This document shows positions 1-8,217 of a stretch of 64,000 nt of DNA, one piece after another. The notes below the pieces were generated by a model. That model was not told where the DNA came from. It searched no databases and saw only the letters and a program-made list of their open reading frames with translations. Every line of letters starts with the position of its first letter. Position 1 is the stretch's first letter. This DNA is from Flavobacteriaceae bacterium UBA980 (GTDB taxonomy: Bacteria > Bacteroidota > Bacteroidia > Flavobacteriales > Flavobacteriaceae): contig DBBQ01000038.1 in assembly GCA_002292265.1 (NCBI GenBank), positions 40,488 to 104,487 of the forward strand. The letters are read 5' to 3'. The translations under genes and the position numbers were made by a program.

Positions 1-1
1 T

Positions 2-949
2 TCCGATATGGCTTTTGAAAGTCAGGCATTGAAACTCTTTGCCTATCAATATGAAAACAATAGTACCTATCGTTCGTATTGTGATTTGATCAATGTTCAT
101 GATAGCGATGTAGAGCGAGTAACAGACATTCCTTTTTTACCAATTCAATTTTTTAAAACACACAACCTCAACTCTTTCACTTCGGATCCGGCAATTATTT
201 TTAGATCGAGTAAAACTACAGGTCAAACCGCTTCTCAACATCCAGTCCACGATCTTGATTTATACATCAAAAGCTTTGAAAAAGGATTTGCTCATTTTTA
301 CGGAAATATTGAAGATTATGTTTTACTCGCGCTGCTTCCTTCTTATCTGGAACGAGAGGATTCTTCTTTAGTCTTTATGGTGGATCATTTGATTAAAAAA
401 ACAAAACGTACTGATAGTGGTTTCTATTTGAATGATTGGGAGGCCCTAAGGACAAAATTGAATGCATTAGAAAGCAAGGGGCAAAAAACAATTTTACTGG
501 GAGTAAGTTTTGCGCTGTTGGACGGGGCTGAAAACTTCCAGTGGGATTTAAAAAACACGCTACTCATGGAAACTGGAGGCATGAAGGGAATGCGAAAAGA
601 ATGGGTACGTTCGGCACTCCATCAAAAGCTTAGGGACTCTTACCAAGTGAATCAAATACATTCGGAATATGGAATGACCGAACTGTTGAGTCAGGCGTAT
701 TCTAAAGCAGAAGGAATTTTTGAAACCCCACCTTGGATGCGAGTCTTTGCACGTTCTGTGGAAGACCCCTTTGAATTGCTCCACAACAATAAAACAGGAG
801 CTCTCAACATCATAGACCTCGCCAACGTGGACTCTTGTGCGTTTATAGCCACTCAAGATTTAGGAAAAGTGCATTCCGATAAACGTTTTGAAGTGCTCGG
901 TCGATTTGACCATGCGGAGATCCGAGGGTGCAATTTGATGGTGCTTTAG
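2..949 (+). CDS. LuxE/PaaK-like acyl-protein synthetase family protein (5' truncated by the window)
   Basis: The protein resembles the LuxE (acyl-protein synthetase/acyltransferase) branch of the adenylate-forming superfamily, as found in Flavobacteriaceae. It has an N-terminal FAYQYENN-type segment, a central glycine-rich LLMETGGMKGMRKE segment and a SEYGMTELLSQAY motif typical of adenylate-forming enzymes. The frame is open to the left edge, with two sense codons before the first ATG at 8. Flavobacterial homologues begin a little further upstream, so the true start probably lies outside the window. Its 3' end overlaps the end of convergent tyrS by about 4 bases. The substrate is unknown; activation or transfer of an acyl group is inferred from the family only. 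Confidence 0.75.
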   Translation, partial: SDMAFESQALKLFAYQYENNSTYRSYCDLINVHDSDVERVTDIPFLPIQFFKTHNLNSFTSDPAIIFRSSKTTGQTASQHPVHDLDLYIKSFEKGFAHFYGNIEDYVLLALLPSYLEREDSSLVFMVDHLIKKTKRTDSGFYLNDWEALRTKLNALESKGQKTILLGVSFALLDGAENFQWDLKNTLLMETGGMKGMRKEWVRSALHQKLRDSYQVNQIHSEYGMTELLSQAYSKAEGIFETPPWMRVFARSVEDPFELLHNNKTGALNIIDLANVDSCAFIATQDLGKVHSDKRFEVLGRFDHAEIRGCNLMVL

Positions 950-2244
950 GAAGTTATTTTAAGGATGAAGTAATTCTTTTTTCCCCTTCGAAGCAATATG
1001 TATTGAGCTGCGATTAAATCCTTAGCTCCTAAGGTGAAGTTTTCATCTACTTTGACTTGATTCACAGAAATAGCATTTTCTTTCAAAGCCCTTCGTGCTT
1101 CCCCGTTGGAACTTAAAAAGCCTGTTTCTGTGGCCAAAGCTGCGATAAGGTCTAAGCCCCCGTCAATTAGAGATCTACTGACCTCGGCTTGAGGAACCCC
1201 TTCAAACAATTCTAAAAAAGTTTGAGAGTCCAATTTTTGTAATGAATCACCAGTGGTTTTTCCAAATAAAATCTGAGAAGCTTCTACCGCCTTGAAGTAG
1301 GCTTCTTTTCCGTGAACCAAAGTGGTAACCTCTTCGGCTATAGTTTTCTGAAGGAGTCGCAAGTGGGGAGCGGTTTGATGTTCCTGGATTTTCTCTTCGA
1401 TGACTTCGCGGGGTAAAAAAGTAAAAATTTTGATATAACTCAATGCGTCTTCATCTGAAGTATTTAACCAAAATTGGTAAAATTTATAAGGAGAAGTTCT
1501 GGATTTGTCCAACCAAACATTCCCCTCTTCTGTTTTTCCAAATTTTGAGCCGTCTGCTTTTTTGATGAGAGGGCAGGTCAGTGCGTAGGCTTTTCCGCCT
1601 TCTTTTCTGCGAATCAGTTCGGTTCCGGTAGTAATGTTCCCCCACTGATCGCTACCGCCCATCTGAATCTTACACTCTAGGGTATTGTAAAGGTGTAAAA
1701 AATCATATCCTTGTAACAATTGATAAGTAAATTCAGTGAAGGACATTCCCACTTTAGAATCGGCTCCCAAGCGTTTTTTAACTGATTCTTTAGCCATCAT
1801 ATAGTTGACTGTCAGGTGTTTTCCTATATCTCTAGAAAAATCGATCAGGGTGTACGATTTCATCCAGTCGTAATTATTGACCACTAATGCTGGGTTTTGA
1901 ATTGAGGAATCGAAGTTGAGAAACTGCTCCAGCTGGGTTTGGATTCCCCTACAGTTTTTTTCTAACGTTTGTTGATCCAACAAATTTCGTTCGTTCGATT
2001 TTCCGGAAGGATCTCCGATCATCCCAGTAGCTCCTCCTACCAAAACAATAGGAGTATGGCCTGCCTTCTGAAAATGCATCAAAATGATAATTTGAACCAA
2101 ACTTCCAATATGGAGGGAGTCGGCTGTAGGATCAAATCCTATATATCCTTTTGTAGGGGTGCTGGATAGAAAACTTTCAGTATCGGGCATCAGGTCGTGG
2201 AGCAGCCCGCGCCATTGGAGTTCCTGTACAAAGTTTGTTGGCAT
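946..2244 (-). CDS. tyrS: Tyrosine-tRNA ligase
   Basis: Class I aminoacyl-tRNA synthetase that attaches tyrosine to tRNA-Tyr in the cytoplasm. At 432 residues it has normal bacterial length. The HIGH-type signature is HIGSL at residues 45-49, followed by a VGGATGMIGDPSGK segment. The KMSKS equivalent is KFGKT near residue 235. A C-terminal S4 RNA-binding domain contains RRALKENAISVNQVKV. The ATG at 2244 fits the family start (MPTNFVQELQWRG), and a TATCTTTA -7-like element lies 12 bases upstream. The gene is convergent with the LuxE-like gene and divergent from the epimerase gene. Confidence 0.97.
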   Translation of the reverse strand: MPTNFVQELQWRGLLHDLMPDTESFLSSTPTKGYIGFDPTADSLHIGSLVQIIILMHFQKAGHTPIVLVGGATGMIGDPSGKSNERNLLDQQTLEKNCRGIQTQLEQFLNFDSSIQNPALVVNNYDWMKSYTLIDFSRDIGKHLTVNYMMAKESVKKRLGADSKVGMSFTEFTYQLLQGYDFLHLYNTLECKIQMGGSDQWGNITTGTELIRRKEGGKAYALTCPLIKKADGSKFGKTEEGNVWLDKSRTSPYKFYQFWLNTSDEDALSYIKIFTFLPREVIEEKIQEHQTAPHLRLLQKTIAEEVTTLVHGKEAYFKAVEASQILFGKTTGDSLQKLDSQTFLELFEGVPQAEVSRSLIDGGLDLIAALATETGFLSSNGEARRALKENAISVNQVKVDENFTLGAKDLIAAQYILLRRGKKNYFILKITS

Positions 2245-2256
2245 CTATTTTTGCTG

Positions 2257-2264
2257 TAAAGATA
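2257..2264 (-). promoter_or_regulatory. Candidate -7 promoter element of tyrS
   Basis: TATCTTTA on the minus strand resembles the Bacteroidota TAnnTTTG -7 element and ends 12 bases before the tyrS ATG. No convincing -33 element was identified. Confidence 0.35.
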
Positions 2265-2318
2265 GATTTCTCTGAGGGAAACCAAAAATCAAAATCAAAA
2301 AAGTGTACTTTCGTCTAT

Positions 2319-3314
2319 ATGATTTTAGTGACGGGAGGTACCGGTATGGTTGGGGCACATGTACTTTTGGCATGTGCTAAAAAAAAACAGTCCGTACGAG
2401 CCACCTACAGAAGGGAAGAGAGTTTAGAAAAAACACGAGCGCTTTTTCAAAAATTAGCCCCCGAAGATCCAGAATGTTTTGGTCGTGTGGAATGGGTAAA
2501 AACCCACCTCAACGATCTCTTTGGCTTAAATTTAGCTTTTGAAGGCGTAACGCAGGTGTACCATTGTGCAGGCAAGGTTTCCTTAGCTCAATACCACAAG
2601 GAAAAACTGAACAAAACTAATATTGAAGGCACAGCAAATATCGTGAATCTATGTCTGAAACATCGAGTCAAAAAACTGGGATATGTCAGTTCTATTTCAG
2701 CTTTGGGCGTAGAAAAAGAAGTGAAGGTCGTCAATGAAAATCAGATGTGGTCTACGAATCAAAATCACACCGCTTATGCCTACTCCAAATACGGGGCCGA
2801 ATTGGAAGTGTGGAGAGGTTCACAGGAGGGACTTGATGTCATTATTATAAATCCAGGGGTGATTTTGGGAGCACATTTTTGGAGCAGAAGTAGTGGCCTT
2901 CTCTTTCAAAGAATAAAATCAGGACTTTATTTCTATCCTACAGGGAAGACAGGGGTGGTGTCCCTAGAAGATGTTGTAAAAAGTATAGAGCTGCTGATGG
3001 ACTCCAAAATCAAAAACGAACGTTTTATTTTGGTTTCCGAAAACATAAAACAAAAAATACTCTTGGATAAAATTGCCACGGCACTAAAAAAGAAAAAACC
3101 GTTTTTTCCACTTTGGAAAGGCGGTCTGATTTTCTTATTTATCCTTGAAAAAACAATGGATATTTTAGGACTAAAAAAGAATTACTTGAGCCTGTCACTA
3201 ATAGACAGCCTGTGTGGAGAACAGGAGTACGACGGGACCAAGATTACGAAACAAGTTCCTTTTAAGTACAGTGACACCAATGAAGCCATTGTCAAAATTG
3301 CAGAACATTATTGA
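2319..3314 (+). CDS. NAD-dependent epimerase/dehydratase family protein
   Basis: Extended short-chain dehydrogenase/reductase. The Rossmann motif GGTGMVGAHV lies at the very N-terminus, followed by VYHCAGKVS and the catalytic YxxxK motif as YAYSKYGAELE. I chose the ATG at 2319 because the glycine-rich strand (MILVTGGTGMVG) starts there. The longer open frame from 2235 would add 28 residues without family character and would overlap tyrS. The substrate cannot be read from sequence; relatives act on nucleotide sugars, sterols or flavonoid-like compounds. Its 3' end overlaps the convergent DUF4296 gene by 7 bases. Confidence 0.85.
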   Translation: MILVTGGTGMVGAHVLLACAKKKQSVRATYRREESLEKTRALFQKLAPEDPECFGRVEWVKTHLNDLFGLNLAFEGVTQVYHCAGKVSLAQYHKEKLNKTNIEGTANIVNLCLKHRVKKLGYVSSISALGVEKEVKVVNENQMWSTNQNHTAYAYSKYGAELEVWRGSQEGLDVIIINPGVILGAHFWSRSSGLLFQRIKSGLYFYPTGKTGVVSLEDVVKSIELLMDSKIKNERFILVSENIKQKILLDKIATALKKKKPFFPLWKGGLIFLFILEKTMDILGLKKNYLSLSLIDSLCGEQEYDGTKITKQVPFKYSDTNEAIVKIAEHY

Positions 3315-3682
3315 GCTATCTTCTTACGCTCATTAATGACATCATTGATACTGTCTTTGTCTTTTTCCATACGGATCAAGACTCTTGAATAAATTCGATG
3401 ATAAATTCTGGGGTTTTTGGTGTAATACTCCTCACTTTGAACCAATTGGAGGCTGTCTATCTTATATTTTTTGTAGAGGTAGGGTGCCCCTAGAATTTCT
3501 TCAAAATCGGGATTTAATTCGGAATAGGTATTCATAACATCCATCATCGCAGCGTCGTAAAGAATGTTTTCCATCATCGTTTCATCAATCAAATTTTCTG
3601 GTTTTTCCACCGTTCCTAAATTCCCACATGCCGAAGTCAGTAAATAAATCAGAACCGAAAAATAAAAAGATTTTAAACGCAT
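3308..3682 (-). CDS. DUF4296 domain-containing lipoprotein
   Basis: Small 124-residue protein with a lipoprotein signal peptide (lipobox LTSAC near residue 19). The rest matches the DUF4296 pattern seen in Bacteroidota: a helical N-terminal block with ILYDAAMMDVMN, then YKKYKIDSLQLVQSEEYY. Its function is unknown and it is presumably anchored in the envelope. It follows pyrC on the same strand with only 3 bases between them, an arrangement common in flavobacteria that suggests co-transcription with pyrC. Confidence 0.85.
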   Translation of the reverse strand: MRLKSFYFSVLIYLLTSACGNLGTVEKPENLIDETMMENILYDAAMMDVMNTYSELNPDFEEILGAPYLYKKYKIDSLQLVQSEEYYTKNPRIYHRIYSRVLIRMEKDKDSINDVINERKKIAQ

Positions 3683-3685
3683 CTG

Positions 3686-5023
3686 TTAACGATCAAAGGT
3701 TAATGCCATCGCCGCCGACTTCGGATTGATTTTCCCTTGGTCATAAGCCCATTGTCCATTGAGTAAGGTTTTCTCTATACTTCCTTTGAACGTAGTACCC
3801 TCAAAAGGAGACCAACCGCATTGGTATAATAAATCTGTTTTTTCCACCTTGTATTCCCGGTCTAGATCAACCACAACCAAGTCCGCAAAATACCCTTCCC
3901 TAACATAACCCCGATCCTTGACATCAAAGAGGATGGCTGGATTGTGACAGGCTTTTTCAACAATTTTCTCTAGAGCAATTCGATTCTGATGGTATGCGGT
4001 AAGCAAGGCTGGCAAAGCATGTTGAACCAACGGACCTCCCGAAGGGGCAGCCGTATAAGGATTGGCTTTTTCCTCTAAGGTATGGGGGGCATGATCCGTG
4101 GCTAATACGTCCAGTAAATCTGTATTTAAACCTTCCCAAAGTGCCTCCTGATCTTTTTTTGTCTTAACAGCTGGATTCCATTTGATGTGGGTCCCTTTTT
4201 CCTTGTAATCTGAATCATTAAACCAAAGGTGATGGACACAAACCTCAGCTGTAATTTTTTTCTCACTCAAGGGAATATCATTTCGAAATAAGGAAAGTTC
4301 TTTTGCGGTAGATAAATGAAATACGTGCAGGCGAGCTCCCGTTTCTTTTGCGAGTTCAATTGCTTTGGAGGAGGACAAATAGCACGCCTTTTCACTCCGA
4401 ATGATGGGATGTTGTTCTATGGGTATCGCATCGCCGTATTTTGCTTGTGCTGCTTTTAGATTTTCTCGGATTGTCGTCTCATCTTCACAGTGCACAGCGA
4501 TTACTAAATTCGTGTTTCTAAAGATTTTCTTTAAAACTTCGGGATCGTCAACCAACATATTTCCCGTTGAAGAACCTAAAAATAATTTCAGTGCAGGAAC
4601 CCGTTTGTTGTCCAACGCTAAAATCTGGTCCAAATTGTCATTGGTTCCTCCAAACATAAACCCATAGTTAGCATACGAAGTATGAGCCGCTCTTTCGTTT
4701 TTTGCTTCCCATTGTTCCAAGGTTGTGGTTTGTGGGCTGGTATTTGGCATTTCTAGAAAGGACGTAATCCCTCCCGCCAAAGCCGCTTTGGATTCGGTTT
4801 CGATTGTGGCCTTGTGTGTGAGTCCAGGTTCTCTAAAATGCACTTGATCATCGATCAGTCCGGGGAGGATATACTTTCCGCTGGCATCAAAAACTTCTGT
4901 AGTTTCAGAAACCTCCATATCGCTTCCAATTTTTGCAATGCGATTCCCCTCAATTAGAATATCTTTCTGTTCAATAGTTCCTTCATTGACAATTTTGGCG
5001 TTGCTAATTTTTAATGCTCTCAT
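3686..5023 (-). CDS. pyrC: Dihydroorotase
   Basis: Amidohydrolase that cyclises N-carbamoyl-aspartate to dihydroorotate, the third step of pyrimidine synthesis, in the cytoplasm. The protein has 445 residues from the ATG at 5023. An in-frame upstream extension to 5086 would run into the mannosyltransferase gene and lacks homology character. Metal-site motifs are DDQVHFREPGL near residue 60 and ATDHAPHTLEEK near residue 310. In the first motif the usual HxH is QxH, a variant I recall from other Bacteroidota dihydroorotases. The start overlaps the stop of the upstream mannosyltransferase gene (ATGA), indicating translational coupling. Confidence 0.93.
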   Translation of the reverse strand: MRALKISNAKIVNEGTIEQKDILIEGNRIAKIGSDMEVSETTEVFDASGKYILPGLIDDQVHFREPGLTHKATIETESKAALAGGITSFLEMPNTSPQTTTLEQWEAKNERAAHTSYANYGFMFGGTNDNLDQILALDNKRVPALKLFLGSSTGNMLVDDPEVLKKIFRNTNLVIAVHCEDETTIRENLKAAQAKYGDAIPIEQHPIIRSEKACYLSSSKAIELAKETGARLHVFHLSTAKELSLFRNDIPLSEKKITAEVCVHHLWFNDSDYKEKGTHIKWNPAVKTKKDQEALWEGLNTDLLDVLATDHAPHTLEEKANPYTAAPSGGPLVQHALPALLTAYHQNRIALEKIVEKACHNPAILFDVKDRGYVREGYFADLVVVDLDREYKVEKTDLLYQCGWSPFEGTTFKGSIEKTLLNGQWAYDQGKINPKSAAMALTFDR

Positions 5024-5748
5024 GATTTTTTTAAAAAGCGATTTTTGTTTAAACGCAAAGATAAAACCCCGAAAAGTGCCTCCCAAATAATACTTCCATT
5101 CATCTTGGAATTTCCACGTTCCCTATTGACGAAAATAATGGGATGCTCTTTGATAACGTACTTTTTTATCCACGCCTTGTATTTGAGTTCAATTTGAAAA
5201 GCATAGCCTACAAATTTGATGGAATTCAGGTCGATGTTTTCCAAAACCTCACGCTTGTAGCCTACAAAGCCAGCAGTGGCGTCATTTACGGGCATTCCAG
5301 TAACCACTCGAACATAAACAGAAGCAAAATAGGAAAGAAGTACTCGGCTCAAGGGCCAATTGACCACATTTACCCCTTTGACATATCGGGAACCCACCAC
5401 AAGATCGGCTTCCTTTTCGAGGAGTTCTTGCATGGGTTTCAGTTCTTTTGGGTTATGGGAGAAGTCAGCATCCATTTCAAAAATATAGTCGTACTGACGT
5501 CTCAATGCCCAAAAAAAGCCGTGTACATAGGCGGCGCCTAAACCCTCTTTTTGAGCTCGTGTTTCCAAAAATAGCTTTTCAGGATAGTTTTGCATAAGTT
5601 TTTTTACAACAGCTCCTGTTCCGTCAGGAGATTGATCATCCACAACAAGCACGTCCGTCTTTAGCACAGATTGAAAAACAACATCCACAATAGCTTCAAT
5701 GTTTTCAATTTCATTGTAGGTCGGTATGATGACTAGTGTTTTTTCCAT
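5020..5748 (-). CDS. Polyprenol monophosphomannose synthase (GT2, DPM1-like)
   Basis: Family 2 glycosyltransferase resembling the catalytic subunit of dolichol-phosphate mannose synthase. It is expected to transfer mannose from GDP-mannose to polyprenyl phosphate at the inner face of the inner membrane. Motifs are VIIPTYNEIENI at the N-terminus, VVDDQSPDGT near residue 37 and EMDADFSHNP near residue 85, the metal/nucleotide site. The protein is 242 residues from ATG 5748 and has no C-terminal membrane anchor. The longer in-frame start at 5835 lacks family character. The gene overlaps pyrC by 4 bases and is divergent from DUF4271. Confidence 0.9.
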   Translation of the reverse strand: MEKTLVIIPTYNEIENIEAIVDVVFQSVLKTDVLVVDDQSPDGTGAVVKKLMQNYPEKLFLETRAQKEGLGAAYVHGFFWALRRQYDYIFEMDADFSHNPKELKPMQELLEKEADLVVGSRYVKGVNVVNWPLSRVLLSYFASVYVRVVTGMPVNDATAGFVGYKREVLENIDLNSIKFVGYAFQIELKYKAWIKKYVIKEHPIIFVNRERGNSKMNGSIIWEALFGVLSLRLNKNRFLKKS

Positions 5749-5767
5749 CGACAGGGTATAAAAGTAG

Positions 5768-5775
5768 CAAATGTA
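5768..5775 (-). promoter_or_regulatory. Candidate -7 promoter element of the mannosyltransferase-pyrC-DUF4296 operon
   Basis: TACATTTG on the minus strand is a full match to TAnnTTTG and ends 19 bases before the ATG at 5748. It is back-to-back with a match at 5822 on the other strand, as expected for divergent promoters. Confidence 0.45.
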
Positions 5776-5821
5776 AAAGCACTTAACGAGGCTGTTGCCA
5801 CAATAATTTTTTAAAATCGAG

Positions 5822-5829
5822 TAAATTTG
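5822..5829 (+). promoter_or_regulatory. Candidate -7 promoter element of the DUF4271 gene
   Basis: TAAATTTG matches TAnnTTTG and ends only 4 bases before the ATG at 5834. If it is used, the transcript would be leaderless or nearly so. Confidence 0.4.
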
Positions 5830-5833
5830 ACCC

Positions 5834-6499
5834 ATGGGAGAATGGATTTATAGAAATAGCGCAGATCAGGATTGGATCAGTTTGATCTTTTTCATCAATT
5901 TGTTGTTTGTTTTTGGGATGATCAACTTAGACCCTACTCGAGTAAAGCGGTTACTGCGATTTTACGCTAGTGACATATACGTGAGCAAGCATGTCAACGA
6001 AAAAAATCTGAATTTTCTGAGTCCTTTCAACTTGCTTAGTGTATTTGTTGTAGTGAACACCCTTTGCCTTTTTTTTCTCTCACTATCCAAATTTGAACTT
6101 CCTATTATTGAATTTGCATTTGAGTATTACTATCTCTTTTTTGTTTGTTTGGTATTCATTGGTATTCGTTATGTCTTTGTTTGGTTTACGATGAAACAAA
6201 TGGGCGAATTGAGGAATCTAAAGCCCCTGCTCTTCAAAAGCTTTTCACATCATACCCAATTTGCTCTTTTTTTATTTCTTTTTATCTTTTTGAGTTATTA
6301 CACCACGATCTCCAAACTCGTATTTCTATCTGTTTTTAGTCTACTAGCTGTACTGTGGTTCCTATACCAATTCCGAATCTTATTTTCCCTTTTTCGAAGA
6401 CAGCCTCAAGATGTTCTCTATATAATTATATATCTTTGCACCTTAAAATTAATCCCGTGGTATTGGTTCTATATAGTTACCATAGAACCGAGATTGTAA
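5834..6499 (+). CDS. DUF4271 domain-containing membrane protein
   Basis: Integral inner-membrane protein of 221 residues with about six hydrophobic segments, for example ISLIFFINLLFVFGM near residue 15 and LFLFLFIFLSYY near residue 145. It matches the DUF4271 family, which in Flavobacteriaceae sits between the polyprenol mannosyltransferase and hemD genes as it does here. Its molecular role is unknown. The start at 5834 fits the family N-terminus, where a DWxS/T segment precedes the first membrane helix. It lies 6 bases upstream of hemD and probably shares its transcript. Confidence 0.88.
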   Translation: MGEWIYRNSADQDWISLIFFINLLFVFGMINLDPTRVKRLLRFYASDIYVSKHVNEKNLNFLSPFNLLSVFVVVNTLCLFFLSLSKFELPIIEFAFEYYYLFFVCLVFIGIRYVFVWFTMKQMGELRNLKPLLFKSFSHHTQFALFLFLFIFLSYYTTISKLVFLSVFSLLAVLWFLYQFRILFSLFRRQPQDVLYIIIYLCTLKLIPWYWFYIVTIEPRL

Positions 6500-6505
6500 T
6501 TTTGA

Positions 6506-7258
6506 ATGAATATGAAAGTGAAAACAATTTTGGTCTCTCAACCAGACCCTGCATCGGAGAAATCCCCTTACAAAAGATTACAAGACAAGCTCAAGTTAAC
6601 GGTACATTTTAGGCCTTTTATTCATGTAGAAGGGGTTCTTGCCAAGGAAGTCCGACAACAAAAAATTGATTTCAATCACTTTGACAATGTCATTCTGACC
6701 AGCCGAAATGCTGTAGATCATTATTTTAGATTATGTAAAGAAATGCGCTTTACGGTTCCAGATAGTACAAAGTATTTTTGTTTGTCGGAAGCCGTAGCCT
6801 ACTACCTTCAGAAATATGTAGTATATCGAAAGAGAAAAGTTTATGTAGGGGAGGGAAAAATTAGTGATTTGGAAAGTGTTTTTAAGAAATTTGAAAAAGA
6901 AACCTTTCTATTTCCAACTTCAGACTTACTCAAACCGGATGTCCCCGATTTTCTCGACAAGCAAAAGCTCAATTGGAAACGTGCTATCTTATATAAAACC
7001 GTAGTTAGTGATTTATCGGACTTACGAGATGTGTACTATGATGTACTTGCCTTTTTTAGCCCTTCTGGTATCGAATCTTTATTTAAAAACTTTCCTGATT
7101 TTAAACAAAACAATACCCGGATTGCTGCTTATGGAAATTCAACCCTCAAAGCAGCAACAGATGCCGGACTCAAGGTTCAAATTAAAGCACCGACTCCTGA
7201 CTCTCCTTCAATGACTATGGCTATTGAGCAATACGTAGCGAAGCAAAACAAAAGCTAA
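6506..7258 (+). CDS. hemD: Uroporphyrinogen-III synthase
   Basis: Cyclises hydroxymethylbilane to uroporphyrinogen III in haem and sirohaem synthesis. The 250-residue protein has the poorly conserved HemD two-domain layout. Recognisable parts are VSQPDPASEKSPY at the N-terminus, NVILTSRNAVDHYF near residue 63 and VLAFFSPSGIESLF near residue 180. An alternative ATG two codons downstream (6512) is equally plausible. The context DUF4271-hemD is the common flavobacterial arrangement. The protein is cytoplasmic. Confidence 0.88.
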   Translation: MNMKVKTILVSQPDPASEKSPYKRLQDKLKLTVHFRPFIHVEGVLAKEVRQQKIDFNHFDNVILTSRNAVDHYFRLCKEMRFTVPDSTKYFCLSEAVAYYLQKYVVYRKRKVYVGEGKISDLESVFKKFEKETFLFPTSDLLKPDVPDFLDKQKLNWKRAILYKTVVSDLSDLRDVYYDVLAFFSPSGIESLFKNFPDFKQNNTRIAAYGNSTLKAATDAGLKVQIKAPTPDSPSMTMAIEQYVAKQNKS

Positions 7259-7626
7259 GTTTTTTTAATAAAATACCACACACTAAAACACTATCCCAGA
7301 ATCAAAATTCCGCCACCCACTGGAGTGATGGGTCCTACCCAGCCTATTGAAAAAGGAAGAACCTCCTTAAAACTCAATAAAAATATACTCCCTGAAAAAA
7401 GTAAACTGCCCAAAGTGATCAAAACAAAGAAAGTTCTTTTTCTCTTTTTATTGCCAACATCAATACTCGAAAACAATAGCAAGACTAAACCGTGATAGGT
7501 CAGATAACGAACTCCTACCTAAAAACTAGCGATGGCTTCGGAAGATAAAAGCTGCTCCAAATAATGACTTGCTATAGCTCCCAATAAAACGGAAATAAGC
7601 ATGAACAAACTCCCAGTAAGTCTCAT
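7255..7626 (-). pseudogene. DUF423 membrane protein gene interrupted by two in-frame TAG codons
   Basis: Reading the minus strand from ATG 7626, the frame gives a DUF423-like protein. An N-terminal hydrophobic segment with SVLLGAIASHYLE is followed by SF, then TAG (7519-7521), then VGVRYLTYHGLVLL and GPITPVGGGILILG, then a second TAG (7291-7293). The frame then continues to a final TAG at 7255. In the intact paralogue at 57086 the first stop aligns with Glu (SFEVGVRY) and the second with Trp (LLIVGWG). No frameshift is needed to align the two. TAG is a normal stop elsewhere in the window, for example in the gene ending at 949, so recoding is unlikely and a decayed duplicate is the simplest reading. 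Confidence 0.8.
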
Positions 7627-7746
7627 TTTATTTTTTAATTTCATTAACTCATAATTTATTTAAGACTATAAATTTAATTTATTATTGTACTTTTAATTTA
7701 CTTTTTTAAATAAAATTAAGATATAGCTTGATAATAGGAATATTTT

Positions 7747-8217
7747 ATGAAAATCACAAAACAAACGGTGAGCCTGGATGGAATTGACAAGATCATTCTG
7801 AAGCTTTTGTTAGAAGACGCTCGGACCCCCATTCAAGTCCTAGCAAAAGCCAGTGGTATCTCTGGCGCAGCAGTCCATCAACGCTTAAAGAAGCTTGAAA
7901 AAGCGGAAGTAGTTTCAGGATCAAAAATCATCTTAAATCCGAAAGTACTGGGCTATAAAACGGTGGCTTTTATAGGTATTTACTTAGATAAGGCCATGCG
8001 CAACCCCGAGGCTGTAAAACAATTGAAAAATATTCAAGAAGTCATCGAATGCCACTACACAACAGGGAACTGGAGTATTTTTGCAAAACTCTTGTGTCGG
8101 GATAACGAACATTTGATGGAATTACTAAACAAAAAAATACAATCCGTGGAAGGGGTCTCCCGAACAGAAACGTTCATCTCATTACAAGAACAAATGAATC
8201 GACAGATTGAACTGTAA
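7747..8217 (+). CDS. Lrp/AsnC family transcriptional regulator
   Basis: A 156-residue DNA-binding regulator. The N-terminal winged helix-turn-helix is LDGIDKIILKLLLEDAR, followed by SGISGAAVHQRLKKLEKAEVV, and a C-terminal RAM/AsnC ligand-binding domain follows (ECHYTTGNWSIFAKLLC). The family typically senses amino acids and controls amino-acid metabolism or transport genes. No obvious target lies next to it. It is convergent with the zinc peptidase gene, their ends abutting at 8217/8218. The 120 bases upstream hold no other gene. Confidence 0.93.
   Translation: MKITKQTVSLDGIDKIILKLLLEDARTPIQVLAKASGISGAAVHQRLKKLEKAEVVSGSKIILNPKVLGYKTVAFIGIYLDKAMRNPEAVKQLKNIQEVIECHYTTGNWSIFAKLLCRDNEHLMELLNKKIQSVEGVSRTETFISLQEQMNRQIEL

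Noticed and set aside
560..856. 98-residue minus-strand frame inside the LuxE-like gene
   Set aside because: Antisense shadow of a convincing gene.
7291..7626. Idea that TAG is recoded as an amino acid
   Set aside because: Several intact genes in the window, such as those ending at 949 and 36372, terminate with TAG at family-typical ends.
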